A model generated the notes under the pieces. That model did no database searches. It was not told the origin of the DNA and saw only the letters and a list, made by a program, of their open reading frames with translations. From the NCBI GenBank assembly GCA_946407195.1, contig CAMJNC010000007.1:1-34779 (forward strand): a stretch of DNA of 34,779 nt, given 5' to 3'. This document shows, piece by piece, positions 18,001 through 26,807 of the stretch; position 1 is the stretch's first letter; each line of letters opens with the position of its first letter. This DNA comes from an uncultured Treponema sp. (lineage in GTDB: Bacteria > Spirochaetota > Spirochaetia > Treponematales > Treponemataceae). Both the position numbers and the translations under genes were made by a program.

Positions 18001-18090
18001 GGGGCGTTGCGGGGCAATGACGTCGGGGATGTGCCTCGCTAGAAGGGGTAGCGAGCAACGTAGTGCGAGCGAGGGGAAGGCTTCCCCCTC
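18001..18090 (+). repeat. Copy 3 of dispersed repeat, extended, ending in a terminator-like hairpin
   Basis: ggggcgttgcggggcaatgacgtcggggatgtgcctcgctagaaggggtagcgag...gaggggaaggcttccccctcttt. Confidence 0.85.
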
Positions 18091-18181
18091 TTTAATCAAT
18101 AAATCTATCGGCAATTTATAAACGGTTTTTGGTCTAGAAAATCACTTTATATTTTGCCGATAATCTGTTATAATTTTACCG

Positions 18182-19087
18182 ATGAGTAAGATTAAATACA
18201 TATCTGTTGAAGAAGCAGCTCAGAAGTGGAGTGTTAGCGAACGCAGTGCCCGTAATTATTGTGCTCAGGGTAGGGTGGAAGGTGCTCTTCTGGAAGGGAA
18301 AACCTGGAAGATTCCTTCAACTGCAAAAAAGCCGGAGCGTAAACCTCGTCATTCTACTGTAGAAGAAACATTATTAGATTGTCTCAGGCGTGAAAAAGAT
18401 GCCGGCCTTAACGGGGGTATCTATCATAAAATTCAGATTGATCTTACTTATAATTCTAATCACATTGAAGGCTCAAAGCTTACTCATGACCAGACGCGCT
18501 TTATCTTTGAAACAAAAACGCTTGGTGTTACGGATAAGGCGGTAAAGGTTGATGATATTGTTGAGACTGTAAATCACTTCCGTTGTATTGATCTTATAAT
18601 TGAAGGTGCTCATACAAAGCTCACAGAAAGTTTTATTAAGCAGCTGCATTTTATTCTGAAGTCTGGAACAACTGACAGTCAAAAATCCTGGTTCAGAGTA
18701 GGGGATTATAAAATGCTTGAGAACGAAGTGGGCGGTAGTGATACGACTAAGCCTGCTGAGGTGGCGGGAGCAATCAAGGCGCTCCTTAAAGAATACAATT
18801 CAAAATCAAAAATCACTCTTGAGGATATTCTTGATTTTCATGTTCGCTTTGAAGCGATTCATCCATTTCAGGATGGAAACGGTCGCCTTGGCCGCCTGAT
18901 TATGTTTAAGGAGTGTCTGAAGCATAATATTGTTCCTTTCATAATCACAGAAGAACTAAAGATGTTTTACTACCGTGGTATCAAAAACTGGAAAGAAGAG
19001 CGCGGCTATCTGCGCGATACCTGCCTCACCGGCCAGGACGAGATGAAGGCGATCTTGGATTATTTTGGGGTGAAATATAATGTCTGA
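18182..19087 (+). CDS. Fic family protein with N-terminal MerR/excisionase-like HTH
   Basis: Fic motif HPFQDGNGRLGR; SNHIEG resembles the (S/T)xxxEG inhibitory motif; N-terminal YISVEEAAQKWSVSERSARNYCAQGRV. Confidence 0.9.
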   Translation: MSKIKYISVEEAAQKWSVSERSARNYCAQGRVEGALLEGKTWKIPSTAKKPERKPRHSTVEETLLDCLRREKDAGLNGGIYHKIQIDLTYNSNHIEGSKLTHDQTRFIFETKTLGVTDKAVKVDDIVETVNHFRCIDLIIEGAHTKLTESFIKQLHFILKSGTTDSQKSWFRVGDYKMLENEVGGSDTTKPAEVAGAIKALLKEYNSKSKITLEDILDFHVRFEAIHPFQDGNGRLGRLIMFKECLKHNIVPFIITEELKMFYYRGIKNWKEERGYLRDTCLTGQDEMKAILDYFGVKYNV

Positions 19088-19175
19088 TTCATTCAACCGA
19101 TTATACGAAGTAATAAAAACTCTCATTGCTCCGGATGGCTGTCCGTGTTTTTATTATATCAGAAAAATGGTATAA
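19080..19175 (+). pseudogene. Truncated MazG-like 5' fragment
   Basis: MSDSFNRLYEVIKTLIAPDGCP then divergent CFYYIRKMV*; the first 22 residues look like a MazG N-terminus ending just before the usual CPWDxxQT. Confidence 0.65.
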
Positions 19176-19183
19176 TAGAGAAT

Positions 19184-20272
19184 ATGGTTGGTAGCAAGAA
19201 ACCTAATCCATTTGAAATAGATTTTGACTCATATATCCGGCAGAGTGAGCCTTCTCAACAGGAGAATGGAAAACTCTGGCAAACGGCTATTGGTTTGCAA
19301 CAGGTGGATGGGCTTTCTACTTCTAAATATCTGTATGAAACCGCAAAACGCAATATCAACGGTGAGATTACAATAGAAGAAGCTAAGCAGCTGATTGATT
19401 CGTACTATGAATCTAAAGATTGCAGAACTGAAGAAGAATCTGACACCCAAGAGGCTGATAAAGTTTCTGTTCGCATTCGTGAACTTCTTGCGGAAAAGAC
19501 TTTCAGCTTTACACCTGATTTATTGCTTTCTATTCATAAGCGATTGTTTACAGGTGTTTTGAAGAAGACAATTACTGGACGTTTCCGCGACTATAACATT
19601 TCTAAGCGAGAGTGGGTACTGGACGGAGAATCAGTTCTTTATGCTAATGCAGATATGATCCGCCAGACTCTTGATTATGATTTTGCTCAGGAAAAGGTTT
19701 TTGATTACTCATCACTTTCTAAAGAAGAAGCTGTAAAACATTTAAGCCGTTTTATTGCAAATATCTGGCAGATACATCCGTTTGGGGAAGGTAATACCCG
19801 AACCACTGCGGTATTTACGATTAAATATTTACAGGCTCTTGGTTTTAATGTAAATAATGAACCTTTTGAAAAGAACAGCTGGTATTTTCGTAATTCTCTT
19901 GTTCGTGCAAATTATACAAACATGAACGCCGGCATTTATATGAATTCAGAATATCTGGAAAAGTTCTTCCGTAATATGTTGCTTGATGAAAAAAATGAAT
20001 TGAAGAATCGATATACTCATATTCGTTATGCAGAATTAAATAAAAAAGGTTCGGAGAAAAAGTTCGGAGAAAAACAAAAAAGTTCGGAGAAAACTTCTGA
20101 AAGAATTTTAACTCTACTGAAGGAAAATCCTAAACTTTCTGCAAAAAAACTTTCTGAATTAATTGGAATTACAAGCCGAGCTGTAGAAAAACAGATTGCA
20201 ACACTTGAACAGAATGGATGTTTAAGAAGAGAAGGTTCTCCTAAAGGTGGCCATTGGGAAGTCTTAAAATAA
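19184..20272 (+). CDS. Fic family protein, VbhA-like N-terminal region, C-terminal winged helix
   Basis: Fic motif HPFGEGNTRTT; N-terminal GLSTSKYLYETAKRNINGEITIEEAKQLI VbhA-like; C-terminal LKENPKLSAKKLSELIGITSRAVEKQIATLEQNG; ATG 19184 preferred. Confidence 0.85.
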   Translation: MVGSKKPNPFEIDFDSYIRQSEPSQQENGKLWQTAIGLQQVDGLSTSKYLYETAKRNINGEITIEEAKQLIDSYYESKDCRTEEESDTQEADKVSVRIRELLAEKTFSFTPDLLLSIHKRLFTGVLKKTITGRFRDYNISKREWVLDGESVLYANADMIRQTLDYDFAQEKVFDYSSLSKEEAVKHLSRFIANIWQIHPFGEGNTRTTAVFTIKYLQALGFNVNNEPFEKNSWYFRNSLVRANYTNMNAGIYMNSEYLEKFFRNMLLDEKNELKNRYTHIRYAELNKKGSEKKFGEKQKSSEKTSERILTLLKENPKLSAKKLSELIGITSRAVEKQIATLEQNGCLRREGSPKGGHWEVLK

Positions 20273-21180
20273 TGCCGGATACTTCTTCTACTGCCCACTA
20301 CCATCTACCCGGTCTCTTTGAATTTTATGAACTCTACAAGGTGTTTCTGCCGTTGTATCGGGAACACCGCGAGTGGTTTTATGAGTGGTGCGATATTGGT
20401 TCGATTTATGGGGCTCCGGCGGATTGTCTTTGGGGCGGGGGCAGGGCGGCCTTTGGGGATGCTGATGTTGATGATGTGCTGGCGCTTGTGAATGAGTACG
20501 GGGTGTCGGCGCGGTTGACGTTCAGTAATTCGCTGCTGCGTGAGGAGCATCTGGCTGATAAAAAGTGTAATGAGATTTGTGCAGCGGTGGTTTCGACAGG
20601 CTCAACCACCGGGGGTGTAATCGTGCATTCGGATTTACTGACTGAGTATCTTGGGGCAAATTTTCCGGAGCTTTATCTTGTTTCGTCTACCACAAAAGTT
20701 CTTACTGATTTTTCTGATTTTGAAGCGGAACTGAACCGGCCGGAGTTTGCCTTTGTGGTGCCGGACTTCCGTCTGAATAAAGCCTTTGATAAACTGAGCG
20801 GGCTTTCGCAGACTCAAAAAGACAAGGTTGAATTCCTGTGTAACGAGTGCTGCGACTTTGGCTGCAAAAACCGTAAGGTCTGTTATGAAAATGTAAGCCG
20901 AAAAAATCTTGGGGAGGAAGTTGCAGACCATAAATGTTCTTCTCCTGATGCGGCGGATGGTTACCGCTTTTCGCTTGCAATGAAAAATCAGGCCTTTATT
21001 GGCGTGAAGGATATTGTTGAAACATATCTGCCAATGGGCTTTTCTAACTTTAAGCTTGAAGGACGTGGGCTTGGCAGCGCTGTGGTTCTGGAGTTTCTTT
21101 TATATTACATGACAAAGCCGGAGGCTCAGCTTCTGGTGCGCGAGGCTGTGTATCTTGATTCGATGCTGGATTTGTTTTAA
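20272..21180 (+). CDS. Hypothetical protein, possibly U32-peptidase-like TIM barrel
   Basis: ATG overlaps upstream stop (TAATG); IYGAPADCLWGGGR, conserved Cys cluster CNECCDFGCKNRKVC. Confidence 0.55.
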   Translation: MPDTSSTAHYHLPGLFEFYELYKVFLPLYREHREWFYEWCDIGSIYGAPADCLWGGGRAAFGDADVDDVLALVNEYGVSARLTFSNSLLREEHLADKKCNEICAAVVSTGSTTGGVIVHSDLLTEYLGANFPELYLVSSTTKVLTDFSDFEAELNRPEFAFVVPDFRLNKAFDKLSGLSQTQKDKVEFLCNECCDFGCKNRKVCYENVSRKNLGEEVADHKCSSPDAADGYRFSLAMKNQAFIGVKDIVETYLPMGFSNFKLEGRGLGSAVVLEFLLYYMTKPEAQLLVREAVYLDSMLDLF

Positions 21181-21272
21181 CAGTAATCAAAATCGTTTTA
21201 ATTCCAGAAATAATCCGCTATGAAAAACTTGTCATATTTCAAATTGATTCTGCAGGAGAAGGGAACTATACT

Positions 21273-21485
21273 ATGAGTAGTTCCGGGACAAAAAAAAGCA
21301 CAAAAGACTTTGTGATGGAAGACGACGAGGCCAAAGAACTTTCCGGATATTTTTGCCAGGCTGTGAATGCAGGTTCAGGTGCAGTCATGAAATTTGAAAA
21401 ACATGGCAAAAATGTCCGCCTCATCATTTCCGGCCCAGAAGATTTTATTCTGGATGCATTAAACGAATGGTATAAGAATAATTAG
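21273..21485 (+). CDS. Hypothetical 70-aa protein
   Basis: SD AGGAGAAGGG upstream of ATG. Confidence 0.5.
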   Translation: MSSSGTKKSTKDFVMEDDEAKELSGYFCQAVNAGSGAVMKFEKHGKNVRLIISGPEDFILDALNEWYKNN

Positions 21486-21841
21486 CCCTTCTGTTTACCC
21501 GCCATGCCCCAGTTCTCAAGTGGCGGCTCGACGAGAATTATAAAAACATCTTCAGGCGCAATTGAAAGAGCCTCGACCAGTTTTGCGGTGATAATTTCAA
21601 TTGCGGCCTTTTTTTGTTCTTTAGTTCTTCCCGGAAAGAGGGTGAGTTCAATAATCATAAAGTTATCAGACTTTTCAGCAGGCGCTTCAAAATCGGCGAG
21701 GTCAAATTCAATTATGCGCTGAAACCTGTCCCAGTCAGAAATCCCCAGGCCTTCCATAAGCCCCTGATGAACACAGTCAAAAACAGTCTTCTTATATTCC
21801 GCGCTTTTTCCTTTAAGCAGATTAATCTTCACTAATGGCAT
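21482..21841 (-). CDS. Tautomerase family protein
   Basis: MPLVKINLLKGKSAEYKKTVFDCVHQGL with Pro2; LTLFPGRTKEQKKAAIEIITAKLVEAL. Confidence 0.75.
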   Translation of the reverse strand: MPLVKINLLKGKSAEYKKTVFDCVHQGLMEGLGISDWDRFQRIIEFDLADFEAPAEKSDNFMIIELTLFPGRTKEQKKAAIEIITAKLVEALSIAPEDVFIILVEPPLENWGMAGKQKG

Positions 21842-22079
21842 TTTTTAACTCCTTATCAAAGTATTTTTTTATTCGTACATAATAGTGACTGTCATCTTCT
21901 TTTACAATATCTTCAACTCGAGCTTCTTCTTCTGCAAAAAAAGTCGGGAAAATAAGTTTCGCATGGTTTATAATCAAAATATGTTCAGCGAAAAAAGAAG
22001 AAAAAGTTTATTATTAAGCATAAAATCTTTTTAACGTGGTATAATTTTTAGCAGTCATAAAATCATCAAGGAGTCACTC

Positions 22080-23285
22080 ATGAACCAGAGCCCGAAGAAA
22101 TATAATAAAACCCTGCTTGCCTGCTATCTTGGATTTATAACTCAGGCTATTACTGCAAATTTTACACCTCTTTTATTTTTGATGTTCAATAAGAATTACG
22201 AGGTCTCGCTTGGTAAAATTGCGCTTATACCGGCAGTGTTTTTTCTTACTCAGCTGGTTGTGGATATCATTTGTGCTCAGGTTGTAGATAAAATCGGCTA
22301 TAGAAAATGCATAATAACTTCGTGTTTGTGTTCTGCATTGGGGCTGATTTTGCTTGCGTTTTTGCCAGAGCTTTTTGCGGACCCGTTTATGGGAATTATC
22401 ATAAGTGTTGTTGTGTACGCAATAGGAAGCGGCCTTGTCGAAGTACTCGGCAGTCCGATTGTGGAGGCGTGTCCGTTTGACCACAAGGAAGCGGTTATGA
22501 GTCTTTTGCATTCGTTTTACTGCTGGGGTTCTGTCGGCGTAATTGTGATTTCTACTCTCTTTTTTAAGTTTGCCGGCATTGGCAACTGGAAGATTCTTGC
22601 CTGCATCTGGGCTGTGATTCCGCTTTATAACATTTACAATTTTGCAACCTGCCCGATTGAGCAGCCAAATGGCGGCGAAAAAGGAATGGGGCTTGTGGCT
22701 CTGTTCAAGCTTCCGCTTTTCTGGGTAGCAATAATTCTTATGATTTGTGCAGGCGCTTCCGAGCTTTCGATGGCACAGTGGGCTTCGGCATTTGCGGAGT
22801 CTGCACTCGGGCTTTCAAAAAATATCGGTGACCTTGCAGGCCCGTGTCTGTTCGCAGTTGCAATGGGAACCGTCCGCGCAGTCTTTGGAAAGTTTGGTCA
22901 CAAGCTCAATCTTATGCGCTTTATGATTTTTTCGGGAGTACTGTGTGTTGTAAGTTATCTTATGGCTTCGCTTTCGACTATGCCGATGCTCGGACTTCTG
23001 GGCTGTATTTTCTGCGGCTTCTCAGTAGCTATCATGTGGCCGGGCACAATCAGCATCTGCTCGCCGAGAATCCCAAAAGGCGGCACCGCACTCTTTGCAA
23101 TGCTCGCAATGTCCGGAGATTTAGGCGGAGCCGCAGGTCCTGCTATTGTTGGAAATATTTCTCAAATCTTCAACAACAACCTTAAAGCAGGCCTCCTCGC
23201 CGGAAGCATTTTCCCTGTTGTTCTGATTTTGATGATTCTGCTTATTCCTGTGATTACGAAGGCTGAATCTCACCGAGAAAATTGA
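22080..23285 (+). CDS. MFS transporter
   Basis: About 12 hydrophobic helices; SD AAGGAG; TATAAT upstream. Confidence 0.85.
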   Translation: MNQSPKKYNKTLLACYLGFITQAITANFTPLLFLMFNKNYEVSLGKIALIPAVFFLTQLVVDIICAQVVDKIGYRKCIITSCLCSALGLILLAFLPELFADPFMGIIISVVVYAIGSGLVEVLGSPIVEACPFDHKEAVMSLLHSFYCWGSVGVIVISTLFFKFAGIGNWKILACIWAVIPLYNIYNFATCPIEQPNGGEKGMGLVALFKLPLFWVAIILMICAGASELSMAQWASAFAESALGLSKNIGDLAGPCLFAVAMGTVRAVFGKFGHKLNLMRFMIFSGVLCVVSYLMASLSTMPMLGLLGCIFCGFSVAIMWPGTISICSPRIPKGGTALFAMLAMSGDLGGAAGPAIVGNISQIFNNNLKAGLLAGSIFPVVLILMILLIPVITKAESHREN

Positions 23286-23343
23286 ATATGTTATATCAGT
23301 TTTAGGAAGAATGTGGTATAATCAAAAATGAAGGATAAAGAAA

Positions 23344-23583
23344 TTGCCAACAGTATTTGTGGAAGGACCATACAGATTTTATTTTTTCTCAAGAGAAGAA
23401 TCTCGAAGACATGTGCACGTTGCGTCTTCTGATGGGGAAGTAAAAATCTGGCTTGAGCCTGAAATAAGTGTTGCAAAAGTTGTAAATCTTTCAGCATCTG
23501 AAGTAAATACAATTCTTGATATTGTTCAGAAACGTAAGGAGGATATTAATGCAGACTGGAACAAGCACTTTAGTTGCAACTAA
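23344..23583 (+). CDS. DUF4160 domain protein (TTG start)
   Basis: MPTVFVEGPYRFYFFSREESRRHVHVASSDGEVKIWLEP; TATAAT at 23317-23322. Confidence 0.75.
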   Translation: MPTVFVEGPYRFYFFSREESRRHVHVASSDGEVKIWLEPEISVAKVVNLSASEVNTILDIVQKRKEDINADWNKHFSCN

Positions 23584-23809
23584 GACAGAAGTAACAAATA
23601 TCTCACCTTTTGGAATCTGGATTCTAACTAACGATAAAGAGTATTTTATCAGTTATAAAGACTACCCTGTATTTGAAACAGCAACTATTAAACAGATAGC
23701 CAATGTTACAACAGACTTTTCGGGTAATCTTCATTGGGAAGAACTTGATGCTGATATAGAATTAGACAGCCTTGAAAATCCTGAAAACTATCCTTTAATA
23801 TATCGATAA
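23549..23809 (+). CDS. DUF2442 domain protein
   Basis: Overlaps the DUF4160 gene; AAGGAGG SD; FGIWILTNDKEYFISYKDYPVFETATIKQIANV. Confidence 0.75.
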   Translation: MQTGTSTLVATKTEVTNISPFGIWILTNDKEYFISYKDYPVFETATIKQIANVTTDFSGNLHWEELDADIELDSLENPENYPLIYR

Positions 23810-23835
23810 AATTAATCCCCAAAAACAGCCTTAGA

Positions 23836-24036
23836 TTACTTTCCGCAATATTCGTAGCCGGCTTCTTCTACGGCTGCTTTGATTGCTGCTTCATCTACAG
23901 CTTTTGAAGTTTCGATTTCTACTGTTCCGCTTTTGTGTGAAGCTGTGGCAGATGTAATTCCGTCGATTTTTTCGAGGGCTTTTTTTACGTGCATTTCGCA
24001 GTGTCCGCACATCATACCTTTTACATTGATTGTCAT
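23836..24036 (-). CDS. Possible internally initiated CopZ-like chaperone, in frame within copA
   Basis: Internal ATG at 24036 preceded by AAAAGGAG with 9-nt spacer; encodes a complete HMA domain. Confidence 0.5.
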   Translation of the reverse strand: MTINVKGMMCGHCEMHVKKALEKIDGITSATASHKSGTVEIETSKAVDEAAIKAAVEEAGYEYCGK

Positions 24037-26331
24037 AGTGTTGTTCTCCTTTTTATTTTCTTTAGTTTCGGTTTTGTTGATTTTTATGAAGTTCAGACGC
24101 AGAGCGTTTGTGACTACGCAGAAGCTTGAAAGTCCCATTGCGGCAGCTCCAAACATTGGATTTAAACTCCAGCCGAAGGCCGCTACATAACAGCCGGCAG
24201 CGAGAGGGATTCCGATTATATTATAGAAGAATGCCCAGAAGAGATTTTCGTGAATATTACGCAGTGTTGCCCGGCTGATTTTGATTGCGGCAGCGACGTC
24301 GAGCAGGCTGTTTTTCATCAAAACTACATCTGCGGCATCAATTGCAACATCAGTTCCCGCTCCAATCGCAATTCCAAGATCTGCAGCGGTGAGGGCAGGG
24401 GCGTCGTTGATTCCGTCTCCGACCATCATAACTTTTCCATCCTTCATAAGGCGGCGGATTACTTCTTCTTTTCCGTCCGGTTTTACTGAAGCAATTACTT
24501 CGTCGACTCCGGCCTGAGTTCCGATTGTACGAGCTGTGGTTTCGTTGTCGCCTGTGAGCATTACAACGTGGAGTCCCATTTTCTTGAGCTGACTGATGGC
24601 GGCAGGTGAGTCTTCTTTGATTGTATCTGCTACGGCGATAATTCCAAGAAGCTTGTTTTCTTTTGCGAAGAGGACGGGTGTTTTTCCCTGGGCGGAGAGT
24701 TCGGCAAGTTTTTTGCTAAGAGGCGTGATGTCGGCACCAGCTGATTTCAAAATGTATTCTGTGTTTCCGCCGAAAACGGTTTCTCCGTTTATACAGGCTT
24801 TAAGACCATTGCCGGCGACAACTTCAAAATCTGTTGTTTCTGTCGCAGTCGCGCCTTTCTGGTTTGCATAAAGCGCAATAGCTTTTGAAATAGGGTGTTC
24901 ACTTTTTGCTTCGAGGGAACTTGCAGTTGAGATAAGTTCAGTCTCGTTCACACCATCAGCGGTAACAACATCAGTTACCTTCATAACGCCGGTTGTGATA
25001 GTTCCAGTTTTATCCAGGGCAATAATTTGTGTGCGGCCAGCCTGTTCAAGGGAAGCAGAAGTCTTAAACAAAATTCCAGACTTAGCACCAATTCCATTTC
25101 CTACCATAATTGCAACAGGAGTAGCAAGTCCCAGTGCACAAGGGCAGCTGATTACTAAAACAGAAACCGCACGAGCAATTGCATAGCCAAAAGTCTGTCC
25201 CACAAGCAGCCATACTGCAAGAGTCAAAACTGCAATTCCAATTACTGCAGGAACAAACACGCCGGACACACGGTCGGCAATTTTTGCAATAGGAGCCTTT
25301 GTTGCAGCGGCATCGCTTACCATGCGGATAATTTCTGAAAGGGTAGTGTCTTCGCCAACTCTGGTTGCGCGGCATACCATGTAACCGGAGGTGTTTATAG
25401 TTGCAGAAGAAACCTTATCGCCGCTCTGTTTTTCAACCGGAATACTTTCTCCTGTTAAAGCTGATTCATTTACTGCGCTCTGTCCTTCAGTTACAATTCC
25501 ATCTACAGGAATCTTATCGCCCGGACGTACAACGAACAGGTCTCCAACTTTTACTTCTTCAACAGGTACTGTCTTTTCAACTCCATCTACCAGAATCACC
25601 GCAGTCTCCGGGGCAAGATTCATCAAAGCCTTAAGGGCATTTGTTGTCTTTCCCTTAGACTTTGCTTCAAGCATTTTTCCAACAGTTATCAATGTAAGGA
25701 TTGTTGCAGCCGACTCAAAATAGAACTGATTCATGTAGTAGGAAACCAGCGTCTGATCAGCCTGCAAAACTGCACTGCTCATAGCAAAAAGTGCAAACAC
25801 ACTGTAGCCGAACGAAGCACTTGCTCCAAGGGCAATCAGGGTATCCATATTCGGGGAACGGTGAACCAGCCCTTTAAATCCGTTTATAAAAAACTTCTGG
25901 TTTATTACCATGATGAATGCTGAAATCAAAAGCTCGTACAATCCCATTGCAACATGGTTGCCGTTCAAAAAAGGAGGAAGCGGCCAGTTCCACAGCATGT
26001 GACCCATAGAAACATACATCAGCGGAATTAAAAGAATTACCGACGCAATAAGACGTTTTTTCATTTTTGGAGTTTCTGTATCTTCTAAAGAGTCTGCGTG
26101 ATTTTTTGTTGCGGACATTCCACCTTTTTCAGTACCCTTTGCACTGGCACCATAGCCTGCAGCTTCAACAGCACGGATAATTTCTTCAGCAGAAGCATCA
26201 CCTTCAACTCCCATTGAGTTAGTCAGTAAGCTTACCGCGCAGCTTTTTACTCCGGGTACAGCACTTACAGCTTTTTCTACCCGAGTCTGGCAGGCGGCAC
26301 AGCTCATTCCGGTTACATTAAATTGTTCCAT
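23836..26331 (-). CDS. copA: Copper-translocating P-type ATPase with N-terminal HMA and C-terminal fused CopZ-like HMA domain
   Basis: [36 protein letters not shown]-terminal [21 protein letters not shown]. Confidence 0.93.
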   Translation of the reverse strand: MEQFNVTGMSCAACQTRVEKAVSAVPGVKSCAVSLLTNSMGVEGDASAEEIIRAVEAAGYGASAKGTEKGGMSATKNHADSLEDTETPKMKKRLIASVILLIPLMYVSMGHMLWNWPLPPFLNGNHVAMGLYELLISAFIMVINQKFFINGFKGLVHRSPNMDTLIALGASASFGYSVFALFAMSSAVLQADQTLVSYYMNQFYFESAATILTLITVGKMLEAKSKGKTTNALKALMNLAPETAVILVDGVEKTVPVEEVKVGDLFVVRPGDKIPVDGIVTEGQSAVNESALTGESIPVEKQSGDKVSSATINTSGYMVCRATRVGEDTTLSEIIRMVSDAAATKAPIAKIADRVSGVFVPAVIGIAVLTLAVWLLVGQTFGYAIARAVSVLVISCPCALGLATPVAIMVGNGIGAKSGILFKTSASLEQAGRTQIIALDKTGTITTGVMKVTDVVTADGVNETELISTASSLEAKSEHPISKAIALYANQKGATATETTDFEVVAGNGLKACINGETVFGGNTEYILKSAGADITPLSKKLAELSAQGKTPVLFAKENKLLGIIAVADTIKEDSPAAISQLKKMGLHVVMLTGDNETTARTIGTQAGVDEVIASVKPDGKEEVIRRLMKDGKVMMVGDGINDAPALTAADLGIAIGAGTDVAIDAADVVLMKNSLLDVAAAIKISRATLRNIHENLFWAFFYNIIGIPLAAGCYVAAFGWSLNPMFGAAAMGLSSFCVVTNALRLNFIKINKTETKENKKENNTMTINVKGMMCGHCEMHVKKALEKIDGITSATASHKSGTVEIETSKAVDEAAIKAAVEEAGYEYCGK

Positions 26332-26339
26332 ACAGCCTC

Positions 26340-26681
26340 CTATTTCATGAGCTTCTGGAGGGTAGTTACGAGCTCATCAATTACTTCGTCATTTCCCGAG
26401 CGGATATTTTCTGCAACACAGGTTCTTACATGATTTCCAAGTAAAACTTTATTGAAGCTGTTGAGTGCACTTGAGATTGCAGAAACCTGCATAAGGATAT
26501 CGGTACAGTAAGCGCCGCTTTCGAGCATGCCTTCAACACCGCGAACCTGACCTTCAATACGCTTCAGACGGTTCATAAGATCCTTTTTTTCGGCTTCTTC
26601 GCGTTCTTTATGTTTTCCAGAACAGCACGGACATGTGCATTCTGGTTCATCAATTTCTTCGTGATTGCATTCCTTAGCCAT
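26340..26681 (-). CDS. csoR: CsoR-family metal-sensing repressor with Cys/His-rich N-terminal extension
   Basis: [61 protein letters not shown] 26681 rather than the track start 26891. Confidence 0.9.
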   Translation of the reverse strand: MAKECNHEEIDEPECTCPCCSGKHKEREEAEKKDLMNRLKRIEGQVRGVEGMLESGAYCTDILMQVSAISSALNSFNKVLLGNHVRTCVAENIRSGNDEVIDELVTTLQKLMK

Positions 26682-26697
26682 ATACATCCTCCATTGC

Positions 26698-26714
26698 ATA
26701 CCCCTATAGGGTAT
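26698..26714. promoter_or_regulatory. CsoR-type operator ATACCCCTATAGGGTAT
   Basis: Palindrome directly upstream of csoR, similar to known CsoR boxes. Confidence 0.7.
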
Positions 26715-26731
26715 CTGGCAATTGGGAGTAT

Positions 26732-26748
26732 ATACCCTTAGGGGGTAT
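26732..26748. promoter_or_regulatory. Second CsoR-type operator ATACCCTTAGGGGGTAT
   Basis: Palindrome in the csoR-dCMP deaminase intergenic region. Confidence 0.75.
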
Positions 26749-26807
26749 GTGTCAATCAGCAATTCTATGTTATACTGTATTAATAAGCCCAGACAAAGGA
26801 GAAGCTC

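Noticed and set aside
9597-18090. CRISPR-like interpretation of the GC-rich repeats
   Set aside because: Only three copies several kb apart, no regular spacers and no cas genes.
23879-25723. Plus-strand ORFs across copA (e.g. 25391-25723)
   Set aside because: Low-complexity Ser/Thr/Pro or Leu/Gln composition; shadows of the copA coding strand.
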